Source: Stomoxys calcitrans
Lineage: Eukaryota; Arthropoda; Insecta; Diptera; Muscidae
Length of the DNA: 64,000 bases
Direction of reading: 5' to 3'
Assembly (NCBI RefSeq): GCF_963082655.1
Contig: NC_081553.1
Location: 208,138,435-208,202,434 of the forward strand
Below, one piece after another: positions 24,561 to 34,353 of the stretch (within the stretch, counting starts at the first letter, position 1; each line of letters begins with the position of its first letter). The position numbers and the translations under genes are program-made. The notes beneath the pieces were generated by a model, which had not been told where the DNA came from, did not search any database, and was given only the letters and a program-made list of their open reading frames with translations.

Positions 24561-24639
24561 TGCGTCTTTAGACTGGGTAAATCCACCATTGCACCGTGGG
24601 ATAGAATCGAAAAAAAAAAACTAGTAAAATATATACCAT

Positions 24640-24885
24640 TTGAGGTTTTATCGAGATAATATGGAAAATTTCAAGGCCCTAGGTTGCCTACCCTGGTCAC
24701 ATCTTCATTTGCAGTACGAATTCCCCAGACGAAAGCTTAAAAATTCTACACTCAGACATAGTGTTTTAGGAATACTTTTATTTGCAAATATTCCCCAAAC
24801 ATTTCACAAGGAACAGCTGGAATGCTTCTCTCATATTAAAGAGTTTTTTCGGAGTCATGTTTTAGAGACCTACTTGCCAACATAA
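24640..24885 (+). other. Unrecognised 81-codon open frame
   Basis: An open frame starts MRFYRDNMENFKALGCLPWS and ends at a TAA near 24885. Its composition looks less repetitive than the surrounding false ORFs, and it contains an FPRRKLKNSTLRHSVLGILL stretch. I recognise no domain. It may be the C-terminal part of the adjacent LINE, a small gene, or chance. No promoter, splice sites or poly(A) signal are visible. Confidence 0.2.
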
Positions 24886-24889
24886 CATT

Positions 24890-25680
24890 ATCATTCATTT
24901 AACCTGATGTTAAAAATTCTCATTGAAATCTGGTTGATTTTTGTTTCGACATTGTTGTTCAAGACATAAATTCAAACTCTTACACCAACATTAGGCATAC
25001 ATAGTACGTACTGCAAGATAAGCGCTTACCTCGAACTCCTTTGTATTTACACCAATAACGCAACACACCGTTAGATTAATTAACATTCCGCATACGAGTT
25101 ACAAGTTAAATTTTGTGCAAATCTGCATTTTTGTTTCAGCAAATTGATGGACTAATTGCAATTATCATTGCAAATGTGTGTTCCCATGAAATTGCAAATG
25201 ATGAATGTGTAAAAGACGCGACGATGTGCGCCCATCGGTGATCAAGCAAAAAGAAAACTAAAAACAAAATGACAACAGCACTAAAACACCAAATAAAATG
25301 TAACTAAAAGTATTGTTGCACTTTGAATTGTCAATGTAGTTGAGGCGGGCATTGTGATAAACCATAAAAATGAATGGAGCAAAACAAACTAAAAAAAACA
25401 CATCATTAAACCATTGGCACAAATTTTTATTCATCATAAAATGATTTGCACAAAATTCAATTAGAGAAAAATGCCAAAAAGTCTCAAAAACAATCGTAGG
25501 TGGCCTATGGTTGGGTATGTTCAGTAGAAACACAGTAATGTTCAAAATGAATCCATTTGGAAAACGACAATTATATGGTATGGATATCTCTCAATTCCAT
25601 GTTGGCTGCCAAAACGGAACATTACTTGCAAAATTATCAAACCAAATGATATAAGAATTGTGTTCTGCAGTTGATTATAT
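24890..25680. other. Intergenic, no gene seen
   Basis: AT-rich unique sequence. The minus-strand ORF at 25258-25545 is low-complexity hydrophobic and unsupported. Confidence 0.4.
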
Positions 25681-25683
25681 ATA

Positions 25684-26874
25684 TTGGGTTGCCCAAAAAG
25701 TAATTGCGGATTTTTTAAAAGAAAGTAAATGCATTTTTAATAAAACTTTGAATGAACTTTAATCAAATATATAATTGCCATTTTGTTCGATACCCTTTGC
25801 CATCTTCCTGGCAAATTTAGTATTCCACGCTCATAGAACTTCTGGCCTTTATCTGCAAAAAACTGAACCAAGTGCGATTTTATAGCCTCATCATTGCCGA
25901 AAGTTTTACCATTTAAGGAGTTCTGCAAAAATCGAAATAAATGGTAGTCTGATGGTGCAAGGTCAGGGCTATATGGTGGATGCATCAAAAGTTCCCAGCC
26001 AAGCTCACTCAGTTTTTGGCGAGTGACCAAAGATGTGTGCGGTCTAGCGTTGTCCTGGTGGAATATGACACCTTTACGATTGACCAATTCTCGTCGCTTC
26101 TCCTTGACGGCTGTATTCAATTTGTCCAATTGTTGACAGTAAACATCCGAATTAATCGTTTGATTCCTTGAAAGCAGCTAAAAATATACCACACCCTTCC
26201 AATCCCACCAAACAGACAGCATAACCTTCTTTTGGTGGATATCAGCCTTTGAAGAGGTTTGAGCTGGTTCACCATGCTTGGACCATGATCATTTTCGACT
26301 AACGTTGTTGTAAACAATCCAGTTTTCATCTCCAGTTATGATTCGTTTTAAAAACGGATCGAATTCATTGCGTTTAAGGTGCATATCACAAGCGTTGATT
26401 CGGTTTGTTAAATGAATTTCTTTCAATACATGTGGTACTCATATTAAAATTGACGCTAAACAAACAAATGTAACCAAAATTTCGCACACTTTTTTTCTAA
26501 AGCAAGCTAAAAGTAACAGCTGATAACTGACAGAAGAAAGAATGCAATTACAGAGTCACAAGCCGTTGAAAAAATTTGTCAACGCCGACTATATTACTAT
26601 TGGGTTGCCCAAAAAGTAATTGCGGATTTTTTTAAAAGAAAGTAAATGCATTTTTAAAAAAACTTAGAATGAACTTTAATCAAATATACTTTTTTTACAC
26701 TTTTTTTCTAAAGCAAGCTAAAAGTAACAGCTGATAACTGACAGAAGAAAGAATGCAATTACAGAGTCACAAGCTGTGAAAAAATTTATCAACGCCGACT
26801 ATATGAAAAATCCGCAATTACTTTTTGAGCCACCCAATACTATATTACCGACAATTACTTTTTGGGCAACCCAA
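25684..26874 (-). pseudogene. Mariner element with broken transposase (D,D34D type)
   Basis: Its ends match the MITEs (TTGGGTTGCCCAAAAAGTAA at 25684; complement ending 26874), with flanking TA at 25682-25683 and 26875-26876. On the minus strand the transposase reads ITGDENWIVYNNV (first catalytic Asp, about 26330-26290), then HQDNARPHTS (second Asp) and YSPDLAPSDYHLF (third Asp, 34 residues after the second). There are two in-frame stops (after SRK and after VVYF). The N-terminal DNA-binding region is deleted: the ATG near 26430 runs straight into the late linker region. It cannot make active transposase. A MITE (26600-26837) is inserted in its right end. It represents the autonomous lineage from which the MITEs in this window derive. 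Confidence 0.92.
26600..26837 (-). mobile_element. Mariner MITE, copy 3 nested in the mariner pseudogene
   Basis: It has 238 bp with the usual ends and TA at 26598-26599 and 26838-26839. The parental right terminal repeat resumes at about 26846 and ends at 26874. One end has a degenerate terminus (TTTTTGAGCCACCCAA). Confidence 0.9.
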
Positions 26875-26879
26875 TACAA

Positions 26880-28100
26880 ATCGGATTTCGAGCCAAAAAA
26901 ACACGAAATTAGCATACCCCCATTCTATAGCGGAGGGTATAAAAAGGTGCCAAATTTGTATTTCAAGAAAATTTTTAAATTTTCAAGGAAATTCAGAGTA
27001 TATATGTCATGGCAAACATCTCTCCCGTAATACTAGGTAATTTGTAGCTGACTCTTGGAGATTTTTTGGGGGCACTTGATCCGCACATAAACTGCTCATG
27101 ATATAAATCAGTTTTTTTGTCAGGGCAAGTGTTTGTACGTAAACAAGTATACATTGTACAAGAACAGGAATTTGTATGTCTCAGCCACATTCCAAAACAT
27201 CCATGGATACACATTGTACCGAAATTGCTAATTTCTCCCTTTCTTGTTACGATGACGGTCTTTTTTCAAACCGTTGTCCTCTGCATAACCTGAATGAAGA
27301 TGATGATGCAGTCATGATGCGAAAACCTGTTACTTTACTGTGCCAATATTCCATGTCATGTCTTTTGGTATTCCATAGTGGCTGCAACTGCTAATGTTGT
27401 TAATGTTTTTTTTGTCGTTTTTTTTTTCTTTGGCTTGGAGGCTCATCCACCAAAAGTGCCAAAGTAACAAGGAAATGCATGCATATTCAATTCTTCTTCT
27501 TCTTTTTTTCCTTCGTCGGTCGAATGTTTTTTGTTGTAGATTTTTAGGTTTCTTTTTCGATATCTGGAGAGTGGATGAAATATAGCTGATAATTTTCTAC
27601 CAAATGTATAATACACTTTGAAAAAAAAATTCAAGTAACAAAATACCTTTGGCCGGACCGAATATTGGATTACCACCACCATGGATTCATTCCAATCGGG
27701 GTATCACTTCGCATTCCAAATTTATGGCGGAAGTCTGATATTTCGGGGAGCGGCATGAAAGATTTTACTCATCATATCATATGATAGAGGGCATTAAAAT
27801 AAGCAAAACAACGAAATATCTTTTTCTTCCACAAAAGGAAACTCCTACATCCAAAGAAATGTTGATACCAAACGTGCTCATTTCAGTATTGATAGTAAAG
27901 TAACACCGCGTGACACAAAAACAATACCGGATGGCATGGATGAAACATAAAATAGTTAGTACCGTTTGGTACTAGCCTTATTATCGAACTGGTATTGGTT
28001 TTAATACCAATCTGTTATAGGTTTCAGCACCAAGCCGTTATTGGTTTAGAGTACCAAATGATTATTGGTTATTCCACCACCTAATAACCCAAAAAAATCT
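26880..28100. other. Family A tail, then intergenic DNA
   Basis: 26880-26950 is a family A terminus (CATACCCCCATTCTATAGCG then GAGGGTATAAAAA). The rest has no supported gene; it holds T-runs near 27405-27430 and 27500-27540. Confidence 0.45.
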
Positions 28101-28104
28101 TTTC

Positions 28105-29515
28105 AAATAATTATACCCACCACCGAAGGATGGGGGTATATTCATTTTGTCATTCCGTTTCCAACACATTGAAATATCCATTTCCGACCCTGTAAAATAT
28201 ATATAATCTTGATCAGCGTTAAAATCTAAGACGATCTAACCATGTCCGTCCGTCTGTCTGTTGAAATCACGCTACGGTCTTTAATAATAGAGATATTGAG
28301 CTGAAACTTTGCACAGATTCTTTTTTTGTCCATAAGCAGGTAAAGTTCAAAGATGGGCTGTATCGGACTATATCTTGATATAGCCCCCATATAGACCGAT
28401 CTGCCGATTAAGGGTCTTTGGCGCATAAAAGCAACACATATTATCTGATTTTGCTGAAATTTGGGACAATGAGTTACATCTACATATATCTGAAATTTGG
28501 CCTAGATCGATCAAGATTTGCATATAGCTGTCATATAGACCGATCTCTCCATTTAAGGTTTTGGGCCCATAAAAGGCGCATTTATTGTCCGATGTCGCCG
28601 AAATTTGAGACAGTGAGTTGTGTTAGGCCTTCGACATCCTTCCTCAATTTGGCCCAGATCGGTCCAGATTAGAATATAGCTGCCATATAGACCGATCTTT
28701 CCATTTAAGGTTATGGGGCAATAAAAGGCACATTTATTGTCCGATGTCGGCGAAATTTGGGACAGTGAGTTGTGTTAGGCCCTTCGACATTCTTCTTCAA
28801 TTTGGCTCAGATCGGTCCAGATTTGGATATAGCTGCCATATAGACCGATCTCTCGATTTAAGGTTTTGGGGCAATAAAAGGCGCATTTATTGTCCGATTT
28901 CGCCGAAGTTTGAGACAGTGAGTTGTGTTAAGCCCTTCGACATTCTTCTTCAATTTAGCTCAGATCGGTGCAGATTTGGATATAGCTGCCATATAGACCG
29001 ACCTCTCGATTTAAGGTTTTGAGGCAATAAAAGGCGCATTTATGTCCGATTTCGCCGAAGTTTGGGACGGTGAGTTGTGATAGGATCTTCGACATTTTTA
29101 TGAAACTTGGCTCAAATCGGTCCAGATTTGGATATAGTTTCTATATAGACCGATATCTCGATTTAAAGTCTTGGCCCCATAAAAGGCGCATTTATAATCC
29201 GATTTTACAGAAATTTGACACAGTGACTAACATTAGGGTTTTCGACATCCGTGTTTTATATGGTTCAGATCGGTCTATATTTGGTTATAGCAACAAAATA
29301 TACTTATATTTTATGCTACAAAATTGAACAATGACTTGTACTTATTAAACCACTCAATGTCCGTGCCGAATTTGGTACAAATCGGACCATATTTCGATAT
29401 AGCTGCTATGGGGGCAAAATTATACATTTTTCACCGGATTATGACGAAAGGTGGTTTACATATATACCCGAAATGGTGGGTATCCAAAGTTCCGCACTGC
29501 CGAACTTAACTTAAC
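28105..29515. repeat. Family A repeat block, close relative of 4465-6170
   Basis: It opens TTATACCCACCACCGAAGGA with GGGGGTATATTCATTTTGTC and GTCCGTCCGTCTGTCTGTTG. It then has about six units with GGTCCAGATTTGGATATAGC and GACAGTGAGTTGTGTTAGGC. The unit sequence is almost the same as at 4465-6170. ORFs 28418-29327 are repeat read-through. Confidence 0.8.
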
Positions 29516-30165
29516 GTAACGGGTATACTAATTTCGCCATTCCGTTTGTAACTCCTCGAAAAATCATCTAAGACCACATAAAGTATATATATACACGATC
29601 GTCATGACATTTTAAGTCAATTTAGCTATGTCCGTCCGTCTGTCTGTCGAAAGCACGCTAACTTTCGAAGGAGTAAAGCTGGGCGCTTTTGCACAAATAC
29701 TTCTTATCAGTGTAGGTCGGTTGGGATTTTAAATGGACCATATCGGTCCATGTTTTCATATAACTGCCATATAAACACATCTTGGATCTTGACTTTTTGA
29801 GCCACAAGAGGGAGCAATTCTTATCCGATTTAGCTGTTATGTTATGTGCTTAGAATGGTTCAAATCGGTTCAAAACCTGATATAGCTGTCATATAAACCG
29901 ATATTTGATCTTGACTTCCTGAGCCGCTAGAGGGCGCAATTCCTTTCCGATTTGGCTGAAATTTTGCATGAAATCATTTATGACTTTCAACAACTGTGCT
30001 TGTATGATTCAAATCGGTTCATAATCTCATGTAGCTGTCATGTAAACCAATCAGGGATCTTAACTTCTTAAGCCTCCAGTAAGCGCAGTTCTAATCCGAT
30101 TTGGCTGAAGTTTTGCATGATGTATTTTGTCATTTCCGTTTGACATATAGGTGATGGGAAATTAA
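29516..30165. repeat. Second family A block, abutting the first
   Basis: It starts GGGTATACTAATTTCGCCATTC and TGTCCGTCCGTCTGTCTGTC. It carries about three units with CCATATCGGTCCATGTTTTC, AGCTGTCATATAAACCGAT and CCGATTTGGCTGAAATTTTG, and stops just before the DRE promoter. Confidence 0.7.
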
Positions 30166-30213
30166 CAATAATGTCGATATTTATTTTTTTTTAGAAATAT
30201 CGAATGTTGCGAT

Positions 30214-30221
30214 TATCGATA
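30214..30221 (+). promoter_or_regulatory. DRE promoter element (TATCGATA)
   Basis: A perfect DRE octamer, the binding site of DREF and a core-promoter hallmark of fly housekeeping genes. An ATATCACACT sequence 16 bases downstream (30237-30246) resembles the TCACACT core-promoter motif that often accompanies DRE. The start codon of the small gene lies 53 bp further on. Confidence 0.6.
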
Positions 30222-30273
30222 GTTTGCCAGCTCTGGATATCACACTATAATAATTTAAATAAACCTGCTAATA

Positions 30274-30489
30274 ATGGCCGATTCGGAACAGGGCACCGAG
30301 AGCTACACTTTCTTGAAGGGACTACTATTACCCTTTCACTCTGCCATTTCCATGAAGAAGAAGGAACACTCTTCATTTACAATCAGTGTATGTCCTTACG
30401 AACATCCGTTAAAAATTTAGATTTAAATTTTCTCTTAGTGCATCACCGCCACCGCCAGCATATCTGTAAACCGTGAGGACATTACGTAA
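30274..30489 (+). CDS. Candidate 54-residue microprotein gene (two exons)
   Basis: The start ATG (AATAATGGCC) gives MADSEQGTESYTFLKGLLLP through residue 38. A 51-bp intron (30388-30438, GTATGT donor, TTTTCTCTTAG acceptor) joins in phase 0 to a second exon, CITATASISVNREDIT, then TAA at 30487-30489. Unspliced, the frame stops at 30420 (47 residues). I do not recognise the protein: it has an acidic N-terminus, one short amphipathic or hydrophobic segment (residues 14-25) and a KKK cluster. Support comes from the DRE promoter, the intron with consensus ends and codon-like composition. An alternative phase-1 splice from 30385 to later acceptors would fuse it to the open frame at 30480-30625. Downstream there is no clear AATAAA. 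Confidence 0.5.
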
Positions 30490-31210
30490 TAGTTTTTTTA
30501 CTATTAAAACTGCAAGCTCATCATTATTACCGTCAACTTGTAGTTACAGACCGACGGACGGGCAAATGGTCGCAGAAACTTTACGCTGTTGTTGGAGTTG
30601 TAGTACTTTCAGTGAAGTTTTTTTTTTTTGGAGGGTTACTCTTCACATCATCATCACCAACTTTACCATCATCAGGCAGCCAGCCGGCAGGGAGAATGTA
30701 GCCATTGTAACTGGGTTCATGGCGTCACTGCCAAGCATGACTACAATTTATAGATGGGCTTTTTTCTGATGTGAGCAGACGACCAACGAACGACTGTTTG
30801 GATTTGGATGGTGGCTATTTCTCATGCATTTTTTTCGACTATTTAGAGAAAAAAAAGCAACACCAGCAATCTTTGCGAGAAGCTGGAAAGGTAGGTGGGT
30901 ATGTACTCGTACATCCATGTTGATTGAACATGAACCTAACTTTAATGCTTGTTAACTTGGCTACAATTGCCCATCATTTCAAATGTATGGTCATAGTTTA
31001 GAGGTTTGTGTGTGTATGTAGAAAATTTAAGCCACTTTATCAATTGTTGTCATTTGATTCACTCTCTTTGCCTTCTTTTCATATCAAACAAGGTGTTAAC
31101 TAGATTTTCTATTGTACCATAATTTGAAGACAATCAGGGCGTGGAATGAATTGTAATGGACTTTGAGTTTAGTTCCGCATTAGATACATAAATCATTGAT
31201 CAAAAACATA
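30490..31210. other. Sequence 3' of the microprotein, with coding-like segments
   Basis: A frame open from about 30478 contains RRTGKWSQKLYAVVGVVVLS, a hydrophobic helix, up to a 12-T run at 30618-30629. A different frame after the T-run reads RQPAGRENVAIVTGF to a stop at 30769. I cannot tell a frameshifted gene remnant from chance. The remainder to 31210 is unremarkable. Confidence 0.3.
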
Positions 31211-31442
31211 TTTTTGTACCCACCATCATACGATGAAGGGTATACTAATATAGTCATTCCGTTTGTAACACCTCGAAATATTGATCTGCGACCCCATAAA
31301 GTATATATATTCTTACATTCTATGTCGATTTAGCCATGTCCGTCCGTCCGTCCTTCTGTCCGTCCGTCTGTGGAAATCACGACAGCGGTCGAACGGGTAG
31401 AGCTAGCTGCACGAAATTTTGCAGAGATACTTCTAATTAATG

Positions 31443-31735
31443 TGGAGGCCACCGTAGTGCAGAGGTTAGCATATGCGCCAATGACGCTGAACGCCTGGGT
31501 TCGAATCCTGGCGAATCCATCAAAAGAAAACAGCGGTGGTTTTCCCCTCCTAATGCTGGCAACATTTGTGATGTACTATGCCGTATAAAAACGTCTCTCC
31601 AATGCTGCACGCCGTTCGGACTCGGCCATTAAAAGGAGGCCCCTTATCATTGAGCTTAAAACTTGAACACATTAATATGTGAGAAGTTTGCCCCTGTTCC
31701 TTAGTGGAATGTTCATGGGTAAAAATTTTTTTTAA
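31443..31735 (+). repeat. tRNA-derived SINE, copy 4 (full length)
   Basis: GGAGGCCACCGTAGTGCAGA head with an intact B-box-like GGTTCGAATCC (31499-31509). It runs through CAGCGGTGGTTTTCCCCTCC and CGTTCGGACTCGG to CCTTAGTGGAATGTTCATGG and an A/T tail. Similar flanks ACTTCTAAT and ACTTCCTAT suggest a target duplication. Confidence 0.8.
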
Positions 31736-32025
31736 CTTCCTATCAGAGCAGTTCTGTTGGGATTGTATTGGGGCAAGTCGGTCCATGTTTTGATATAGCT
31801 GCCATATAAACCGATCTCGGATCTTAATTCTTAAGCCTCTAGAGGGCGCAATTCTTATGCGATTTGCGCGAAATTTAGCATGAAGTGTTTTTTTTTTTAA
31901 TTCTAACAACTATGCTAAGTATGGTCTAAATCGGTTCATAACCCGATGTAGCTCCCGTATAAACTAGCTTTCGTATAAACGCAATTCTTCTCCGATTTGA
32001 CTGAAAGTTTACACAATGGCTTCTA

Positions 32026-32632
32026 AAGGGTGATTTTTTTGAGGTTATGATTTTCATGCATTAGTATTTGACAGATCACGTGGGATTTCAGACATGGTGT
32101 CAAAGAGAAAGATGCTCAGTATGCTTTGACATTTCATCATGAATAGACTTACTAACGAGCAACGCTTGCAAATCATTGAATTTTATTACCAAAATCAGTG
32201 TTCGGTTCGAAATGTGTTCAAATTTTGACAAATTTTGTTCAGCGATGAGGCTCATTTCTGGTTGAATGGCTACGTAAATAAGCAAAATTGCCGCATTTGG
32301 AGTGAAGAGCAACCAGAAGCCGTTCAAGAACTGCCCATGCATCCCGAAAAATGCACTGTTTGGTGTGGTTTGTACGCTGGTGGAATCATTGGATCGTATT
32401 TTTTCAAAGATGCTGTTGGACGCAACGTTACGGTGAATGAACACATTTCGAACCGAACACTGATTTTTGTAATAAAATTCAATGATTTGCAAGCGTTGCT
32501 CGTTAGTAAGTCTATTCATGATGAAATGTCAAAGCATACTGAGCATCTTTCTCTTTGACACCATGTCTGAAATCCCACGTGATCTGTCAAATACTAATGC
32601 ATGAAAATCCTAACCTCAAAAAAATCACCCTT
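32026..32632 (+). mobile_element. Fold-back mariner derivative (607 bp)
   Basis: The ends AAGGGTGATTTTTTTGAGG are flanked by TA at 32024-32025 and 32633-32634. The first about 195 bp and last about 192 bp are near-identical inverted copies. The arm includes the start of a transposase (MNRLTNEQRLQIIEFYYQNQ, from 32139). The middle (32235-32440, plus strand) encodes the first catalytic block of an IS630/Tc1/mariner transposase, FSDEAHFWLNGYVN through WCGLYAGGIIGSYFFKDAVG. The second and third catalytic residues are missing, so it is non-autonomous. The subfamily is unclear. Confidence 0.85.
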
Positions 32633-32832
32633 TACTATGGTGTCTGACGTCCAATCCAAGTATGGCCCGAATTGATAAATAACCTGATACAGCTAGCAAT
32701 TTTTATACATTATCCTTTGTTTGCCTATAGAGAAATACCACGCAAAGGACTTGACATATGCGAACCATAGCCGAGGGCATACTGGTATAAGATTCAGCCC
32801 GGCCGAACTTAGCACTCTTTTACTAGTTAAAT

Positions 32833-33010
32833 ACTGTAGCGTGATTTCAACAAACAGACGGACTGACGAAAGGACGGACATGGCCAGAACATCTTAGATT
32901 TTTATGATGATCTAGAATATATGTACTTTTTAGGGTCGGAGGCCACTGTGTCGCATAAGCATGTCCACCTATGACGCCGTACACTTGGATTGAAATCCCC
33001 GCGTGAACAT
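32833..33010. repeat. Family A fragment joined to SINE copy 5
   Basis: 32833-32937 has an inverted family A head (GTAGCGTGATTTCAACAAACA, CAGACGGACTGACG..., AGGGTCGGA). 32938-33018 is the 5' 80 bp of the SINE (GGAGGCCACTGTGTCGCATA to GTGAACATCAGAAAAA). The 17-bp satellite replaces the rest of the SINE. Confidence 0.65.
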
Positions 33011-33018
33011 CAGAAAAA

Positions 33019-33830
33019 GTAGACCTGTAAGGGTGTTATTCCCGTAAGGGAAGTAGTCCCGTAAGGGAAGTAATGCCGTAAGGGAAGTAGTCCCGTAAGG
33101 GAAGTAGTCCCGTAAGGGAAGTAGTCCCGTAAGGGAAGTAGTCCCGTAAGGGAAGTAGTCCCGTAAGGGAAGTAGTCCCGTAAGGGAAGTAGTCCCGTAA
33201 GGGAAGTATTCCCGTAAGGGAAGTATTCCCGTAAGGGAAGTATTCCCGTAAGGGAAGTATTCCCGTAAGGGAAGTATTCCCGTAAGGGAAGTATTCCCGT
33301 AAGGGAAGTATTCCCGTAAGGGAAGTATTCCCGTAAGGGAAGTATTCCCGTAAGGGAAGTATTCCCGTAAGGGAAGTATTCCCGTAAGGGAAGTATTCCC
33401 GTAAGGGAAGTATTCCCGTAAGGGAAGTATTCCCGTAAGGGAAGTATTCCCGTAAGGGAAGTATTCCCGTAAGGGAAGTATTCCCGTAAGGGAAGTATTC
33501 CCGTAAGGGAAGTATTCCCGTAAGGGAAGTAGTCCCGTAAGGGAAGTAGTCCCGTAAGGGAAGTAGTCCCGTAAGGGAAGTAGTCCCGTAAGGGAAGTAG
33601 TCCCGTAAGGGAAGTAGTCCCGTAAGGGAAGTAGTCCCGTAAGGGAAGTAGTCCCGTAAGGGAAGAAGTCCCGTAAGGGAAGTAGTCCCGTAAGGGAAGT
33701 AGTCCCGTAAGGGAAGTAGTCCCGTAAGGGAAGTATTCCCGCAAGGGAAGTATTCCCGTAAGGGAAGTAGTCCCGTAAGGGAAGTAGTCCCGTAAGGGAA
33801 GTAGTCCCTTAAGGGAAGTAGTCCCGTAAT
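33019..33830. repeat. 17-bp palindromic satellite, array 1 (about 48 units)
   Basis: The unit is GTAGTCCCGTAAGGGAA. A central block (about 33195-33525) is made almost purely of the GTATT variant, flanked on both sides by GTAGT units. TTCCCGTAAGGGAA within each unit is an inverted repeat with a 4-base centre. The unit has no stop codon in any minus-strand frame, which creates a false 302-codon ORF (33010-33918) with a 17-residue period (LTGLLPLRDYFPYGTTS). I reject it as a gene. Confidence 0.95.
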
Positions 33831-33965
33831 GGAAACAGTCCCATAACGAAATTAGTCCAATAACGAAAGTAGTCCCCAACGAAAGTAACGAGGCAAGTAA
33901 TCCCAAATAACCCTCCAACGGCTCCTTTCGGATTAATAAGATTTACTATATTTTATGCTTACCTT
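33831..33965. repeat. Degenerate satellite edge plus unique tail, copy 1
   Basis: Decaying units (GGAAACAGTCCCATAACG, AAATTAGTCCAATAACG, AAAGTAGTCCCCAACG) grade into a unique tail (CCCTCCAACGGCTCCTTTCG to TTATGCTTACCTTGTA). Copy 2 at 34213-34353 differs at only about four positions. Confidence 0.85.
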
Positions 33966-34353
33966 GTAGTCCCGTAAGGGAAGTAGTCCCGTAAGGGAAG
34001 TAGTCCCGTAAGGGAAGTAGTCCCGTAAGGGAAGTAGTCCCGTAAGGGAAGAAGTCCCGTAAGGGAAGTAGTCCCGTAAGGGAAGTAGTCCCGTAAGGGA
34101 AGTAGTCCCGTAAGGGAAGTAGTCCCGTAAGGGAAGTAGTCCCGCAAGGGAAGTATTCCCGTAAGGGAAGTAGTCCCGTAAGGGAAGTAGTCCCTTAAGG
34201 GAAGTAGTCCCGTAATGGAAACAGTCCCATAACGAAATTAGTCCAATAACGAAAGTAGTCCCCAACGAAAGTAACGAGGGAAGTAATCCCAAATAACCCT
34301 CCAACGGCTGCTTTCGGATTAATAAGATTTACTATATTTTATGATTACCTTGT
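33966..34353. repeat. 17-bp satellite, array 2 (about 15 units) plus tail copy 2
   Basis: It shares diagnostic variant units with the right end of array 1 in the same order (GAAGAAGTCCCG; CCCGCAAGGG; CCCTTAAGGG; CCCGTAATGG), followed by the same degenerate edge and tail. It is therefore a segmental tandem duplication of about 190 bp of array plus about 140 bp of tail. The false ORFs 33933-34304 and 33959-34147 lie here. Confidence 0.9.

Larger units (their letters stand above)
31212..32830. repeat. Family A element carrying SINE and mariner insertions
   Basis: The left end is CACCATCATACGATGAAGGG with TAGTCATTCCGTTTGTAAC. The right end is TGGTATAAGATTCAGCCCGG with CCGAACTTAGCACTCTTTTA. Units with GATATAGCTGCCATATAAACC lie between. 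It is interrupted by a SINE (31443-31735) and by a fold-back mariner (32026-32632). Confidence 0.7.

Noticed and set aside
25258..25545. Hydrophobic 95-codon minus-strand ORF
   Set aside because: AT-rich, Phe/Leu-biased composition as expected by chance; no start context, promoter or family.
31499..31520. tRNA gene suggested by GGTTCGAATCC
   Set aside because: It is the B box of a tRNA-derived SINE present in many diverged copies; no complete cloverleaf.
33019..34220. CRISPR-like array of short palindromic repeats
   Set aside because: The repeats are contiguous with no unique spacers, the unit is 17 bp, there are no cas genes, and the genome is an insect.
33010..34304. Minus-strand ORFs of 302, 123 and 62 codons with a 17-residue repeat
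   Set aside because: A 17-bp unit without stops is open in three frames; the period of 17 residues equals three units. No signal peptide logic, no flanking gene structure. They are satellite read-through.
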